Positions 35,363-47,822 of a DNA stretch of 64,000 bases are shown in pieces. Position numbers and translations under genes: made by a program. The notes beneath the pieces are model-generated. The model did no database searches. It was not told where the DNA came from and worked only from the letters and a program-made list of their open reading frames with translations. Each line of letters opens with the position of its first letter. The first letter of the stretch is position 1. Origin of the DNA: Allium sativum (taxonomy: Eukaryota > Streptophyta > Magnoliopsida > Asparagales > Amaryllidaceae); NCBI GenBank assembly GCA_030737875.1, contig CM060921.1, forward strand, positions 403,598,192 through 403,662,191, given 5' to 3'.

Positions 35363-37562
35363 TTCTCCCACCCTTAGGAAATTTCGTCCCCGAAATTTGA
35401 TAAGGGTAAAGTCAAGTAATCCTTGCATAATTCACAACCATCATGTGTGCATCCAATTTTGCAGCCATTTGTGTACTAGTGCAAAGTGTAATTCAACATA
35501 ATAATACATGAATAAAATGAATTCCTAAGTGGTACCTCCTATATGAATGCAATTTTTTCTTGAAAATCTCTTTGAAAACATGATGCACACATCATAAATA
35601 TACTGGCAATTCCTATATGAATGCAATATTTGAAAACCCAAATACTTTTCATCCAAATTTTCACACACTCTAACTGAGAAAGAGTGTAGTTCATTCAATT
35701 TTTGCATCCACAACCCTACCAAGCAACTTTATTTTTTGAATTTCAGAAAATTATAAATTCGATTTCTTATGTTACAGAAAGGTTGAAAATGGAAATTTTC
35801 ACATACCCCATTTTCTTTTGTGTACCTTTTCTATCTATACTTGGATTTTAAGAAACTATTTAATATAGATTTCCTATTTTCCTATCCAAGCACAACCTAT
35901 ATAAGAAATCTTTCTTTGTTACATATTTTCTTTTTCAACGTATCTTGGAAAAAATTACACTTATTCATCTTTTCTCAGAATTTTCCATTTTCCTTTAACT
36001 TTCATGTTTGTTGCTTTGCTGACTTTGTTGTTTCGTTTTTATTTGTACCATTGCTCTTTTCTTAGCTTATTCAACTTAATTCTCTGATCTAAGTTTAGTT
36101 TCAAATAAGCCTTCTAGTCCTTCAACTAAAATAGGAAAACAAATGCTCTACACAGCTACTACCAAGGGCCAAGAATCTCAGGACTATGTCACACTCAGAC
36201 AAAAAAAAGTTCAAACCACGGGATCAATGACAGGTTTAGGTGTTACCCTAACTACCCAATAGGAACAACATAACAGGACGACCCGAACAGAAATGTAATA
36301 ACGGGTTTTACCTTAATAGGAAAATTAGCAACATGATCTAAACACTCACTTGCCCTTCACTATCTAGTAGTCATCACTAGCCCTTGCCGTGTACCAATAG
36401 TCGTTTTCAAGCAACATCCTAGGCTTCTCAATGCTTACACATTATACGGGAACTTACCATTATTCCAAGATAATTCTCGCTATCTACTTCATAGCCTCAA
36501 AACTTTTCCTGTCTCAAAACTTTTCCTGTCACTAATTGTTTCCTACTCCATACTTTTTAAAACACGGTTTGGCCTTTTCATTTCACTTATCTTCCAAAAG
36601 TTAAAAGTGTCAAAACTATATTTTCCTAATGAAAACTTATTTTTTTCCAAACCAAAAACATGTCATCTCATAAAAATGCAAATCAATTTTTTCCTCAAAT
36701 CACAAAAACTGGAGTAGACAAGGACAGCTATTTCTCAATCAGGTTTACAACAATTCTTACTTACAACTGGGTGCAAGCATCTACTCTATTCATAATTTCT
36801 ATAACTTATTTTTTCCACCCAACAAAATTTTCTTGTTAAAACAATTTATCAAAAATGATTGTCAAAAGAATAGAGATCTCAAAACTTTCTTTACTGAAAA
36901 TTTTAGTTTTCAACAGAATGCAACATTTTACTGAAAGAAATTATTTTGGACAAAAATTTCACAAGAAATCACAGTTTCCAAAACACAACCCACTTAACAT
37001 CAAAACTCAATATGTACTTTTCAAATATGTTCTTTACATTTTTTTTCAAACATCAAAAACACTTTTAAGATTGAAACTTAAAAACATCATAAACCATCTT
37101 CCAAAAGCTTTTACAATTTCAAGTTCTTAAAAATAAACAATGGGGTTAAACTCCAAGTGGGTTTCCAACTTAACTAGGCCTTCCTCGACACTTTCACAAA
37201 GTCAATTCTCTAAACTATATATATTCCTAATCCATTTTTCTCTTTTTAACATTTTTCCAATTTATAAGGTTTTACTGCAAAACTCACTAATCTGAAATAC
37301 TAACATACGGGATCCATCTTTCTCCAATACAAAGCATATTGCAGACCTCCCACCCAAGTTACCTAAAGGTATCATATTTCCATATTCATTCCTTTAGTGT
37401 ACAAAATAGATATCCCAACTTTTACCATATTTTGCTTTCTCTATAAAGTGGGTTCCTTTATGGATGTAGGTATATATACGATATTTATTTATTTTTTTAA
37501 AAATACAAATATGTTCTCTCACCATCTATACAGGAATCCTAAACCTATGCTCTGATACCAGT
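35363..37562 (-). mobile_element. Interior of element C, non-coding
   Basis: 2.2 kb between the LTRs. The left edge is the polypurine tract (minus strand AAGGGTGGGAGAA preceded by GGGGACGAAATTT). The right edge is the primer site TGGTATCAGAGC (complement at about 37549-37560). No gag or pol similarity is visible on either strand. Confidence 0.75.
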
Positions 37563-39812
37563 TGTAACAAACCGAATTTCGACAGACCGATTTTATTTTC
37601 AAAATTCTAATCTATTGAAACCCGTGTTGGTTTATCTGGTATCCTGCAGAAAAGACAGAGATAATAAACATACTAGAGCTTAAAAAACATTTCATAGCGG
37701 AATGGAATAAAATATAATATAATCAAAATATAACCTTACCCAGATAATAATACTGCCTTACCAGTATCCAAAGCTATCATTTCTCTGCCACAAATCTAAC
37801 CTGCGAGCATGTTACGAAGAGGGGGTCAGAACACAAGTTCTGGTGACTGGATTTAAACTACACATTTTGGATAACCCTACATATACCATTCAGTTACATT
37901 TTCTTATTTATTAGGTTACTTGGGTTAACAGCACTCAAGGCTTACATACACTTTGTATCCATCTACTCCCTAGTAGATTAACCTAATATAATACCCCCAA
38001 TATTAAGGTACATCACATGGTACCCCACTCGTACAGTCTCCGCCGTAACACCATAGAAATATACGCAGTCTCTCATTCTATGCCGGAGCGACATATAGAT
38101 CTCTATATAACAACGTTACATTCCGAAAAGAATCACCATGCTACGTAAGCAGACTGTCACCTTCGATCGAATCAGATTCCATCACAGAGTAATGTTCTAG
38201 AGTCTATGATACACCACCCAAAGCAGGCATGCATGTATCTATATGTTATGTCGTAAACTTTGCGAAACACCATCTGGAAACTGTATGCATGTATCCACAT
38301 GTATTATCAACTGTGCACCGTGTTCCATAATACGGCTGTATCAGAAACACAGAACTTGGTTGGGAGCTTTTTCAGATATCTGCATACACATATGTTATGT
38401 TCTGCATTTTTAGTGGTTGTGGTCCCACCCGATCCCTCCCTCAACTAGTGAAAGACAAATAGAATTGAAAGCTAGCGACATGCCCAGAAACAAAACAACA
38501 AAAAACATTCTAATTGGCCTATCCTACAACCGAAGCCTTGATAGCGAAAGTTCGATGATCTGTAGATTTAGCTGTCCATCTTTCCACATCACGCGGCACA
38601 CTGACTGTCGATGGTTGGTACCGACGAATGCTATCAAACAAATAGTTAGAACCCCCAAGGACAAACAGATAAAATGGTTGTAACTCACCTAGTCACAAGG
38701 CAACCGTATCGCCGAATCACCAATGCCACCCTACAGCCTTCTGACTACCCCTATCATGGCAGTCAAGGTATACTCACCGCGTAGTAACGCGCAGACCTAA
38801 CCTCTACGAGCACATCTTAAGCGCTGTCACTGCACAGAGGACTACCAGAAGTACCCTCCACATCCAAGGAAGCCACGTGCTTCCCCTTCCAATACTTCAG
38901 AGTCAGCAGAGTATCATCAGAACATGCAGAACAATCAGATGGACGTGCGCTTCCCTCGTGCCTTATGACACCACGATGATCTACCCCGTTGGGTTATTCA
39001 CCTTCAAACGTACGGACTTGTCCAAGCGCCTCCGGTTAATGTGTTATTATACCCTATGTATAATCATTCAATTACGTGCATGCTCTACCTTTTCAGATTT
39101 CCATTTAACTTGGTTATTTTAAGTCATATTGACTTCTTATTCAAGTAACCAAGTTCCTCTTGCTTATTAATTTCAGTTATATAACTTAACCCGTTTAAGT
39201 ACATTAATAATCCTTTAACATGTTATTCTTATCAGCAGGATTCAGATTCTTAAGTTTCCAAATTGCTTAATTTATAATTAAGTACAACTTATTGCATTTC
39301 ATAAGCTTTCCCCTTTTCTCTACTACTTAAAGACAACATGTTTCAGATTTCCAGAATACTTAATTTATAATTAGGTACAACTTATCTTATTACATAAGTT
39401 ATCACATTCCTCCTATCGTTATTATAACCTAAGTTATAATTTCCACTTGTCCCTGAGACAAGCCTACCTGTTATCTTTCCTTTTTCCTCTTCAAGTTTAT
39501 TCATAATAGGTTATTATCGTTCCCCGTTCATTCCAATCCTTTTCTGTTGTAACTTTCCTTCATTGCCCATAATTACAATCAATGCCATTTATTTCAATCT
39601 TTTTATATACATATATTTATATATATGTTCATGCACCAAACCACTCACATTAAGCCGACCACTTGTGGATGCTGGATTTGCCGAGCAATTCCGGGCAGAC
39701 TTCTACCACAAGTTAGACTTAACCTCATGTCTTAGTACCGTTATATGTATGTTTACGCACCAGATCTCCCACATTAGATTAACCACTTGTGGATGCTGGA
39801 TTTATTGGGCAG
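37563..39812 (-). repeat. 5' LTR of element C, partial
   Basis: Matches the first ~2.3 kb of the 31323 LTR with many small differences and is cut by D at 39812. The promoter half is not in the window. Confidence 0.85.
39808..39812. repeat. Left target-site duplication of element D (GGCAG)
   Basis: GGCAG precedes the D LTR start TGTAACGACCCGG. The partner copy would lie beyond the window, because E interrupts D. Confidence 0.5.
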
Positions 39813-40238
39813 TGTAACGACCCGGAAAAAATGCGATCTTAGTTATCCGATATAAAACACATATCGAACATCCAAGGATCGAAAATAACAAAATAGTTAA
39901 TGAAAGAAATTAGAGGGTGAGGATAGATAAGATAGAAACTTAAAATAGAAGAAGAAGAAGAAGAAGAAGAAGAACACAACATCAGAGTAACACGAACCTT
40001 ACAGCGGAACGAACGAAATATAATAGATGACATATCCTTGAAATAAAGTCATTATATGTATACAATAACATTATCAGAGTACAACACTTACAACACAGCG
40101 GAAATAAACAATAGCTATATGATCCTGAAGCCTCCTGCTCCAGCTCTTCAAGTATCTGTAAATCCTGACTACTTGACTGCCCGTACAAAATTGGGTACCC
40201 AAGAGTTTAGGGAAAAGAAAACAAAATAAACTCCGGGT

Positions 40239-40252
40239 CAGTCATGGGACTG
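40239..40252 (-). promoter_or_regulatory. LTR hairpin CAGTC-N4-GACTG (D, left copy)
   Basis: CAGTC ATGG GACTG, 426 bp from the LTR end. An identical copy is at 48249-48262 in the right LTR. Confidence 0.55.
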
Positions 40253-41302
40253 GTATGAGTAAAACAGTTTAAAATAGTTTAAGCAGGTAAATGATATCTC
40301 ATAAGACCACGTCGTATAACGGAACGGGTTTTTCCCTTATGAGAATCCAAATTATCTTTATATCAAAAACCTTTTGATATTATAAAAATGTCTATCAACC
40401 ACAATATAATAATCATCTAGAAGAAACACTTTCATCCCACGTTCTACATATATAGTATACAATCAAAACAGCAAGCACGTATTGGGCAATGGATTTCCAA
40501 CTATGACAAGGTATGGAACCACCTTTAGCCAGTGTACCTCTAGAAAGGAATACACTGGGTTCAACAAGAAAATCTTGCAACCCGGCCACTCATGACCGAC
40601 CACTCATTTCGCTTGAGTGTATCGAATGTATATCATCAACGGTTGGGATCAGCAACCGTTTCCCGAATGGGACAGTATCGACAATAGATTTTTAGAAATA
40701 AATGAAACACGAGATTAGGTGATTTTACACCCTACTTCGGAGCGACCGACTTAGCCATGCTGCCTTCCCGATTTCTGTCATTTACCGGATGTGAGGCTAG
40801 AGGTTACGCTTCATCATCACATCAGATTCACTTCGAATGTCACATCGTCACATCCATCAAATCACCGATTGACGTCTACAACCATACATTACGTGTCAGC
40901 TAATAGAAGTTTCCTTCTCCGCTTCCACTCTTGGTACGGTTGAAGAAATCAATGTACGTGACCTTTTTGGAAATACTCTGTCAGACATTCATCCATACAA
41001 GTCATCCAGGAACAGGATGAACCGAAGGCACTATTCAGTACATCCATCTTAGGCACTGTTATCTAAGACTTATACAATAGCCCTTGCACTTTACTCTGTC
41101 TTCAATTATCTCTGGCATATATGATCCGCAATGCTTATGCCAATACAGAGTGGTCCTTTGGATAATAATCCAACCGGTCTCTCCATATTAGTAACGTTAA
41201 AATGGTCAAAACTTCGATGGTATGTGATTTAACCATCAAAGAAAAACAGGTGTGCAAACAACGATATTATTTCCAAATGGAAATTCTATCAATCAATCAT
41301 CA

Positions 41303-41344
<42 letters not shown>

Positions 41345-41689
41345 TCCTTATTTTCTATGTTTAGAAAATATACGTTATCATTGGAAAACATTTCCATTTC
41401 TAATCCATATTTCCAATTCCAATATTTGATTACATTTCTGATTCTATTTGGAAAACATTTCCAAATCTTCTTTACTTGGATTTAAACAGATGTTTAAATC
41501 AACATTGAAACGACAACTCAAACCACTATACTTATTTACTAAATTCACTTAAACTTTCACTCTCGAACCTTAACCTTTTCTAAATTAAAAACGCAGTCAA
41601 TCAAGTTGAGGTATAGCTACCTCTCAGACCTTAACTGAACCACCTTTCAAATCTCGAAAAAGGGTAAGTTCATCTTTTAACTCTTTAAC

Positions 41690-42310
41690 ACTTCCTTAGG
41701 TAACTCTCGTTCGAATACATCTCTATTCGATTACTCCTCCCTCAAAATAACTATATTTGATAATCTCTCTTATGAATAACTAGATTCAGAAACCTTTCTT
41801 TGAATAAACTAAATTCGATTAACTCTATTTATTTAACCCTAATCGATTAACTCTTTTTACTTAACTCCTTACTTAACTCCTTTCGAATAACTAATTTGAT
41901 AACTCCTTTCGATTAAACTGTAATCGATAACTCCTTTCGAATAACTAATTCAATAACTCCTTTTGATTAAATTATAATCGATAACTCCTTTCGAATAACT
42001 AATTCGATAACTCCTTTAGATTAAACTAAAATCGATAACTCCTTTCGAATAACAAATTCGGTAACTCCTTTCGATTAAACTATAACCGATAACTCCTTTC
42101 GAATAACTAATTCGATAACTCCTTTCGATTAAACTATAACCGATAACTCCTTTCGAATAAGTAATTCGATAACTCCTTTCGAATAACTAATTCGACAACT
42201 CCTTTCTAATGACTAATTCGATAACTCCTTTCGATTAACTAGATTCGATCAACTCACTTCGAATACCATATTCGATTTAACCCCTTTCGAATACCATATT
42301 CGATTTAACT
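41690..42310. repeat. Self-complementary tandem array in LTR D (left copy)
   Basis: Units begin AACTCCTT and alternate between two types: one with TCGAAT-AACTA-ATTCGA and one with TCGATT-AAACTAT-AATCGA. Each unit is an inverted repeat with its own arms. The right LTR carries the array at about 49680-50340. Confidence 0.85.
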
Positions 42311-42948
42311 CCTTTATTCGCTTTATAAAGATTTCCTTATAACAACGTTTATTCATTTTTAAAGATTTACTTTTAGTAACGGTTCTCCACATTAAAATGA
42401 TTTCCTACTTATAACAGTTTTCTTTTTATAATGTTTTCCCTTTTATAACGTCCTATTCCGTTATAAATAAATTTCCCTTTTCTAAATATCTCCTATTTAT
42501 AAATATTCCAACTTATAAATATTTCTTATTTATAAATATTCCATTTATAAATATTTTATTTTCAAATATCACTTTGAAAATATTCCATTATCAACATTTC
42601 GATATGTTATGGTATTCAACATATCAAATCGCGATGATCGGTATCGTTCAAACACATATAATTGACAATAGATTATATATCACATCACATATCACAATAT
42701 ATGACAAACAGTAAAATAAATGTTGAGGAAACCAGTTGGGTCCCACCAACCTGTTTCCTTGCATCCACAGATGTTACACAATATAATCAACATCACTTTC
42801 AGTTCAATATGATATATTCTGTTAAATAGAATCAATATAGAAATTCACTAACTGACTAGCAGTTCAATCAAACAGTCAACACACAGTCAATCAGCCAATA
42901 TTTAACAGTTCTAAAAATACAACATGAAATTATAAACCGTTCAGAGTT

Positions 42949-42965
42949 AGTGAGATTTACTCACT
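42949..42965 (-). promoter_or_regulatory. AGTGAG/CTCACT hairpin with donor-like sequence (D)
   Basis: A 6-bp stem around ATTTA; the minus strand reads AAAGTGAGTAAATC. The right LTR copy is at 50971-50987. Confidence 0.45.
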
Positions 42966-43832
42966 TTGGCAGTTCATCAAGAACGATAAACTGTTATTTG
43001 ATTTGAATCAAACAATTTATTTCGCCGTAAATTCAAACGAGCTCCAATCCACTCCCAGTCAGTGCCATTACGTAGCTACCGTCCATACGATCCAGTAAGA
43101 TCTTGTTTCAAGAAATTCTGATAACCGATATGGAAGTTATACATTTTTAAAGTATATATATACTAATTTGAATTTAAAATAAACCAACTAATTTCATATT
43201 GGGCTTAACTTAAGAATGAGGCCCATCACCCCTTTAATCCAACCCTCACAGGATTCCTTCTTCATCCCTAAAACCCGCTCCTCCTTTCTTTGATAGATCC
43301 ACACACCATTACAGTATAATCCCACCACTCAAGACTCCCTCTACTTCCCACAATACCTCAAACCAAACCCACCGAACAACTTCTCTTTCTGACCTCTCCT
43401 TCCCCATATCCTCATTGATAAACTCGCACCCACCTCCAGCAGCTTCCGTCGACAACAACATCAAACCCAAATGGCCATCGCAACCCTTAAAACCAGCACG
43501 CAAGGTGCCATTTTTCCTCCTCAAGCCAAATCCAAAACCCATCACTCACCTCGATGATCAAATCACCCGCAAAATTGAAACCCCAGGTCTCGCTCAACAC
43601 CATCGAACTCTAGGAATGCAATCGAGTTACACGATTTTCATACCAAAACGAAAAGAACCTCATTAGGAACCCGTATATGTATGTTTCACTATTTTAGAGA
43701 TTTGATTTCTATTCTTCTTTTGATTTTTGAAAGAAGATTTTTATTGGAGAAAGAAAAAAAAGAAATGGTGCGGCGCATTTTCTCCTGTTGACTTCGTGAA
43801 GATGGAATTAGGTTTAGGGTGTTAGTGAGGGG

Positions 43833-43842
43833 TACTTATAGG
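43833..43842 (-). promoter_or_regulatory. TATA-like box of LTR D
   Basis: CCTATAAGTA on the minus strand. The right LTR copy is at 51862-51871. Confidence 0.45.
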
Positions 43843-46293
43843 AATTTCAGATATTTTTATTTTGATTATTATATTAATTTATAATCAACTACAGATTTAT
43901 TTTGTCCTTTAAAATTCCTGTAATCACACACGATACCCAAAAATCACAAAACTGGATGTGTAGCTAGAGTTCGACATTACGGTCCCAATGAAACTGGTTT
44001 CGTCAAATTCCGACTCCGTTTGTTCATACAGCGTATTTTTTAAAGGTCAAAATATCGACTATTTCTCACTCTAAAAATCCGTACGACCACACAGTGACTC
44101 TAAAAATCACGAAACTAGAAATCTAACAACTATTTAATATTGCGGATCCAACAAAATTAGTTTTGTCAAATTCCGACTTCGTTTGCAAAACTGGCTATTT
44201 TTAAAGCTCTGAATGACCCATTTAAATATACAAATATATTTAAATATAATTAAATTAAATACAAATAAATTTATATTATCATATACACTCACAGTGGGAT
44301 ACCATACGGCTCTAGAATAATCCTGTATGGATTTCTAACTCGATATTTCAATCTGGGTCGACCCGTTATTCGATTTATATTGAAATTCTCGATTTATATT
44401 GAAATTCCTTTTTAAAATATAAATAATTCCTTTATAAATTATAAAGGAATTCCACAGCGACTTTTCTAAAATTTGATTTGGACATAAATCAAAATCTACC
44501 CGACGAAATCCCGGTTTTTGTCTTCCACTAGAAAGATATACTCCACCAGTTCCACACGTTTCTTGTTTCACAAAAATCCGGCTTAAAACGAATCATGTGC
44601 ATTCAGTTGAAGTTCGAATCGCCAATTTACGAACTGCAGCGCCATTTCAAGCTCGATTTTAATTATATTATAATTCTATGTTCAAATTGTCGTTTATATA
44701 ATATATTCTTTATTCAAATTAAATTCCAAGCTGAATTAAATATCACAGATGATCCAGTTCACACCATATCGACATTTCAGCCAATTCTGATTATTTCAGA
44801 ATTAAATATATATTATTTAATTTATTAATTTAATCAAATATTCATCATTATTTAATTCCACGACCATTAAATTCACAATATCACTATTTATATAATTAAA
44901 TAAATTAATTATAATACCTCTGCAAATGCGGGTCATTACAATCTTCCCCACTTAAAATAATTTCGTCCTCGAAATTGCTAAGGTAGAGGGACGACCCTAT
45001 CGACTGGTTAGAAAATATTTGTTCGCTTCTTTAACTTCAGTTTCCAACTGGACCAATTTAATTTCAATTAAATATTAATTAATTCTTATCAATGAAAATT
45101 TTCAAAAATCATGAAAATTTTCTAACGCCTTAATTTTTTTTCGAAAATTTTCGCCAGCACCTCCTTTGTACAGCCCTATCTGTAAAACTCCAACTTGCCT
45201 CTCTAGGCCATCTCCAACCCAAAAGAAAACCAAACAGCCAAGTGGCTTGCCAATTCGGCTCATCAAAATCTCATACCATATGAAATATAAAATTGTACCT
45301 TTTGTCGGCATATCAACTCTATCATTTCCATATGCTATCAACTCAGCATATATCAATGTTATCCCAATCAAATTCCAATCTTCTTTTATCCACAACACCA
45401 CCATTCGCTTATATCCGAGCCAAATATCATTTTAACTCGAGTTTCTTCTCGATTCCCAGCTCTTAACTTGATTATCCCATTACACTTCAAATTTGAATCT
45501 CACAATCCAATTTGTCTTGATATTATTCTAATTCAATCTCAGTTACCACTTTAATGGCTTTACTTTAATTCAATTTTGCTTTCACAAATTTCTGTTAAAT
45601 TTGTTTTTAATTCAAACAGTCTTTCCCTGGGAGTTTTTAAACAGTTTACTCTTTTCAAAAATCAAATTTTCCTTTTGAACATGTCACTGAGCCCTTAATT
45701 AATATTCCATTAGTTAAATCACTTCTCTATTTCTTTATCAATATTTGTTAACCGGATATTTTCAATAAACATATTGGCCTTTTATGTTATTTGGAAAACA
45801 TTTCCGAATATCGCCTTCCTTTATTTTCTAAACTTTAGAAAATATATGCTATTCATAATTGGAAAATATTCCAATTACTTATCTCTTTTCCGATCTCGTT
45901 TATTTCTATACTTAGGAATTATTCTTTATTATATTTCCAAGCTTACACTTATTTGGGTTAAAACGGATGTTGTGTAAAACGTCGTTACGACAACCAAAAT
46001 ACTATATTCAACTAACTCTTATTCAACATTGATCTTCGAGCCTGAAATCTTACTATTATTTTGTTAATAATGAAATCAATCAAGTTGGGGTATAACTACC
46101 TCTCAGACCTTGACTGGATAACATTTATAACGTCAAAACAAATATGACTACTTACTCGAATAATCAATACCATACAACTACTTATTCACTTTTAAACACG
46201 TATACGCTTCCTTTTTCTGTTCTTACTAGATTTTATTCTTAGTCTTCCTTTTTGATTTTACTATTCTATTTCTAAGTTCGTTTCCTTATCGAC

Positions 46294-46343
<50 letters not shown>

Positions 46344-47133
46344 ACATTGATTTCTAACTACCAAATTATCTTAAAAATATTCTAACTCCTTAAATTCCCA
46401 GAAAAATTCGCCATAACCTCCTTTGTACCAGGAGCATCGAGATATTTCAAATAGCCTCTCATGTCCCTCACCAATACAAAAGAAAAAGAAAAAGCCAAGC
46501 AGCTAGCCGATACGGCGCATAAAATCTCATATATGAATTAAATACATACCTTTTCGTCGAGCATTCTATTTATATACCTTCATACCTTATCCATACCTAT
46601 CTCATGTATATTTATATACCTGCCCAATCTATTTTAACTATACCAGATCGTTTTAACTCAATTCGTTAATTAATTTGTTAATTAACTCTTTAGCCTATTT
46701 CACTTTTATATTTGAACATGATATGTTCAAATATATTTAACTTGCTTATTAACTAATTTGAATCCAAATTTCAATTTTAAGTTCTATATTCGATTTCGAG
46801 TATCCATTTACAAATCCAATTCACCTTTCAAAGTTCAACTTCAAACTCAAAACTCGATTAACTAATTTCTCTTCGACTTAGTTAATTCTATTCAATTTCT
46901 ATTCAAATTTTATATCACTTCTATTATTCAAATCTATATATCAGATGCTATTATTCAAATTCTATATATCAAATTCTATTCAAATTCCATATTATAAATC
47001 CCATTTGAATTTCTATATTCAAATTCTATATTATGAATCCCATTTTGAAATTAAACACAACTTGTCTTTCCCAAAACAAATTCAAAACAGTATCTCTAGT
47101 AGTAATTCGTCACTTACAACTCGAAAATGAATA

Positions 47134-47158
47134 CTGATGATGCAGCTGTCATCATCAG
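47134..47158 (-). promoter_or_regulatory. Candidate dimerisation stem-loop in D leader
   Basis: CTGATGATG and CATCATCAG form a perfect 9-bp stem; the loop is ACAGCTG in the RNA sense, with a self-complementary CAGCTG. It lies about 650 nt downstream of the primer site. The E counterpart keeps the stem and has a different palindrome. Confidence 0.6.
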
Positions 47159-47808
47159 AATCTATTTTCCAGCGATCGAAGTGAGTTCAATACTATAAAA
47201 CTATTTCTAACATTTCCACTTTGAAATTCATTTCAAAATATAATTCACACTGCTTGTAAAACAATTTAAAATCTCCCAGGATCTTAAATTTTCCTTATTT
47301 TTAATCGAAATCCATTTACAAACACTTATCCAATTTTCCAGGGTTTTAATTTCAATTTCTGGTTTAAATTCAAGGTTTAACTCATCTGATTTCACGTATT
47401 TCACTTATATGAATTCTGATTGGTTATTTACATAACTATTTAATTTATAATCTTACTCGATTATAATAACAACTAATATATCCACTATATTATAATTTTG
47501 ATATATATATCTTCTCTATATCAAGATATACCATGGGTAAACTTATTTTAATTTACCCCTTTTCAAAACATATCGTGTCGACCCATCGTATTCGAGTGTT
47601 TATAAACTCCTACCGATACAGTGGATCAAACTGATCGACCAGAACCCATAAACAACTCAACCAATAAATCTCCATAATATAAAATAAATTTTTATATCAA
47701 TAACAAATACGTTCACTCGTATATATACACTCAAACTCAATCTGGGGTATTACTAACCTTATCTCTAACGAGTCACGCCACAGAGCCAAGGTAATTCACT
47801 TAACTTAA

Positions 47809-47820
47809 GCTCTGATACCA
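47809..47820 (-). other. Primer-binding site of element D (initiator tRNA-Met)
   Basis: TGGTATCAGAGC on the minus strand, two bases inside the 5' LTR. Confidence 0.92.
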
Positions 47821-47822
47821 AC

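Larger units (their letters stand above)
31323..39812 (-). mobile_element. Non-autonomous gypsy element C (LARD-like), right LTR interrupted by D
   Basis: Two LTR copies flank a 2.2-kb interior with primer site and polypurine tract but no coding domain. The right LTR (from 37563) stops at 39812 where D begins, with the D duplication GGCAG. The remainder of C must lie beyond the window. The size class (LTRs longer than the interior, no proteins) fits large retrotransposon derivatives. Confidence 0.8.
39813..44940 (-). repeat. 3' LTR of element D (5128 bp)
   Basis: Starts TGTAACGACCCGG, ends GGGTCATTACA, followed by the complement of a polypurine tract. It holds a GAA-run (39950-39975), the CAGTC hairpin (40239), an AT microsatellite (41307-41340), a 600-bp self-complementary array, the donor hairpin (42949), a TATA box (43833) and one GGGTCGACCC palindrome (44355). 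A block reading ACCTGTTTCC and TGCATCCACAGATGTTA near 42752-42778 is shared with E. The small frames near 43309-43666 lie in R/U5 and are not taken as genes. Confidence 0.9.
44941..47822 (-). mobile_element. Interior of element D, non-coding, with LTR-like blocks
   Basis: Left edge: polypurine tract preceded by GAGGACGAAATTATTTT (minus strand). Right edge: primer site complement GCTCTGATACCA at 47809-47820. Blocks at 45690-46140 and 46375-46590 align with parts of the E LTR (about 53900-54400) and D LTR, and 45119-45330 is a further diverged copy of the second block. An AT microsatellite lies at 46297-46339. The leader next to the primer site carries a stem-loop at 47134-47158. No protein domain was recognised. 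Confidence 0.75.

Noticed and set aside
41601..46120. Repeated clusters of direct repeats considered as a CRISPR-like array
   Set aside because: Repeats are degenerate, without unique spacers, inside plant LTRs; CRISPR does not apply here.
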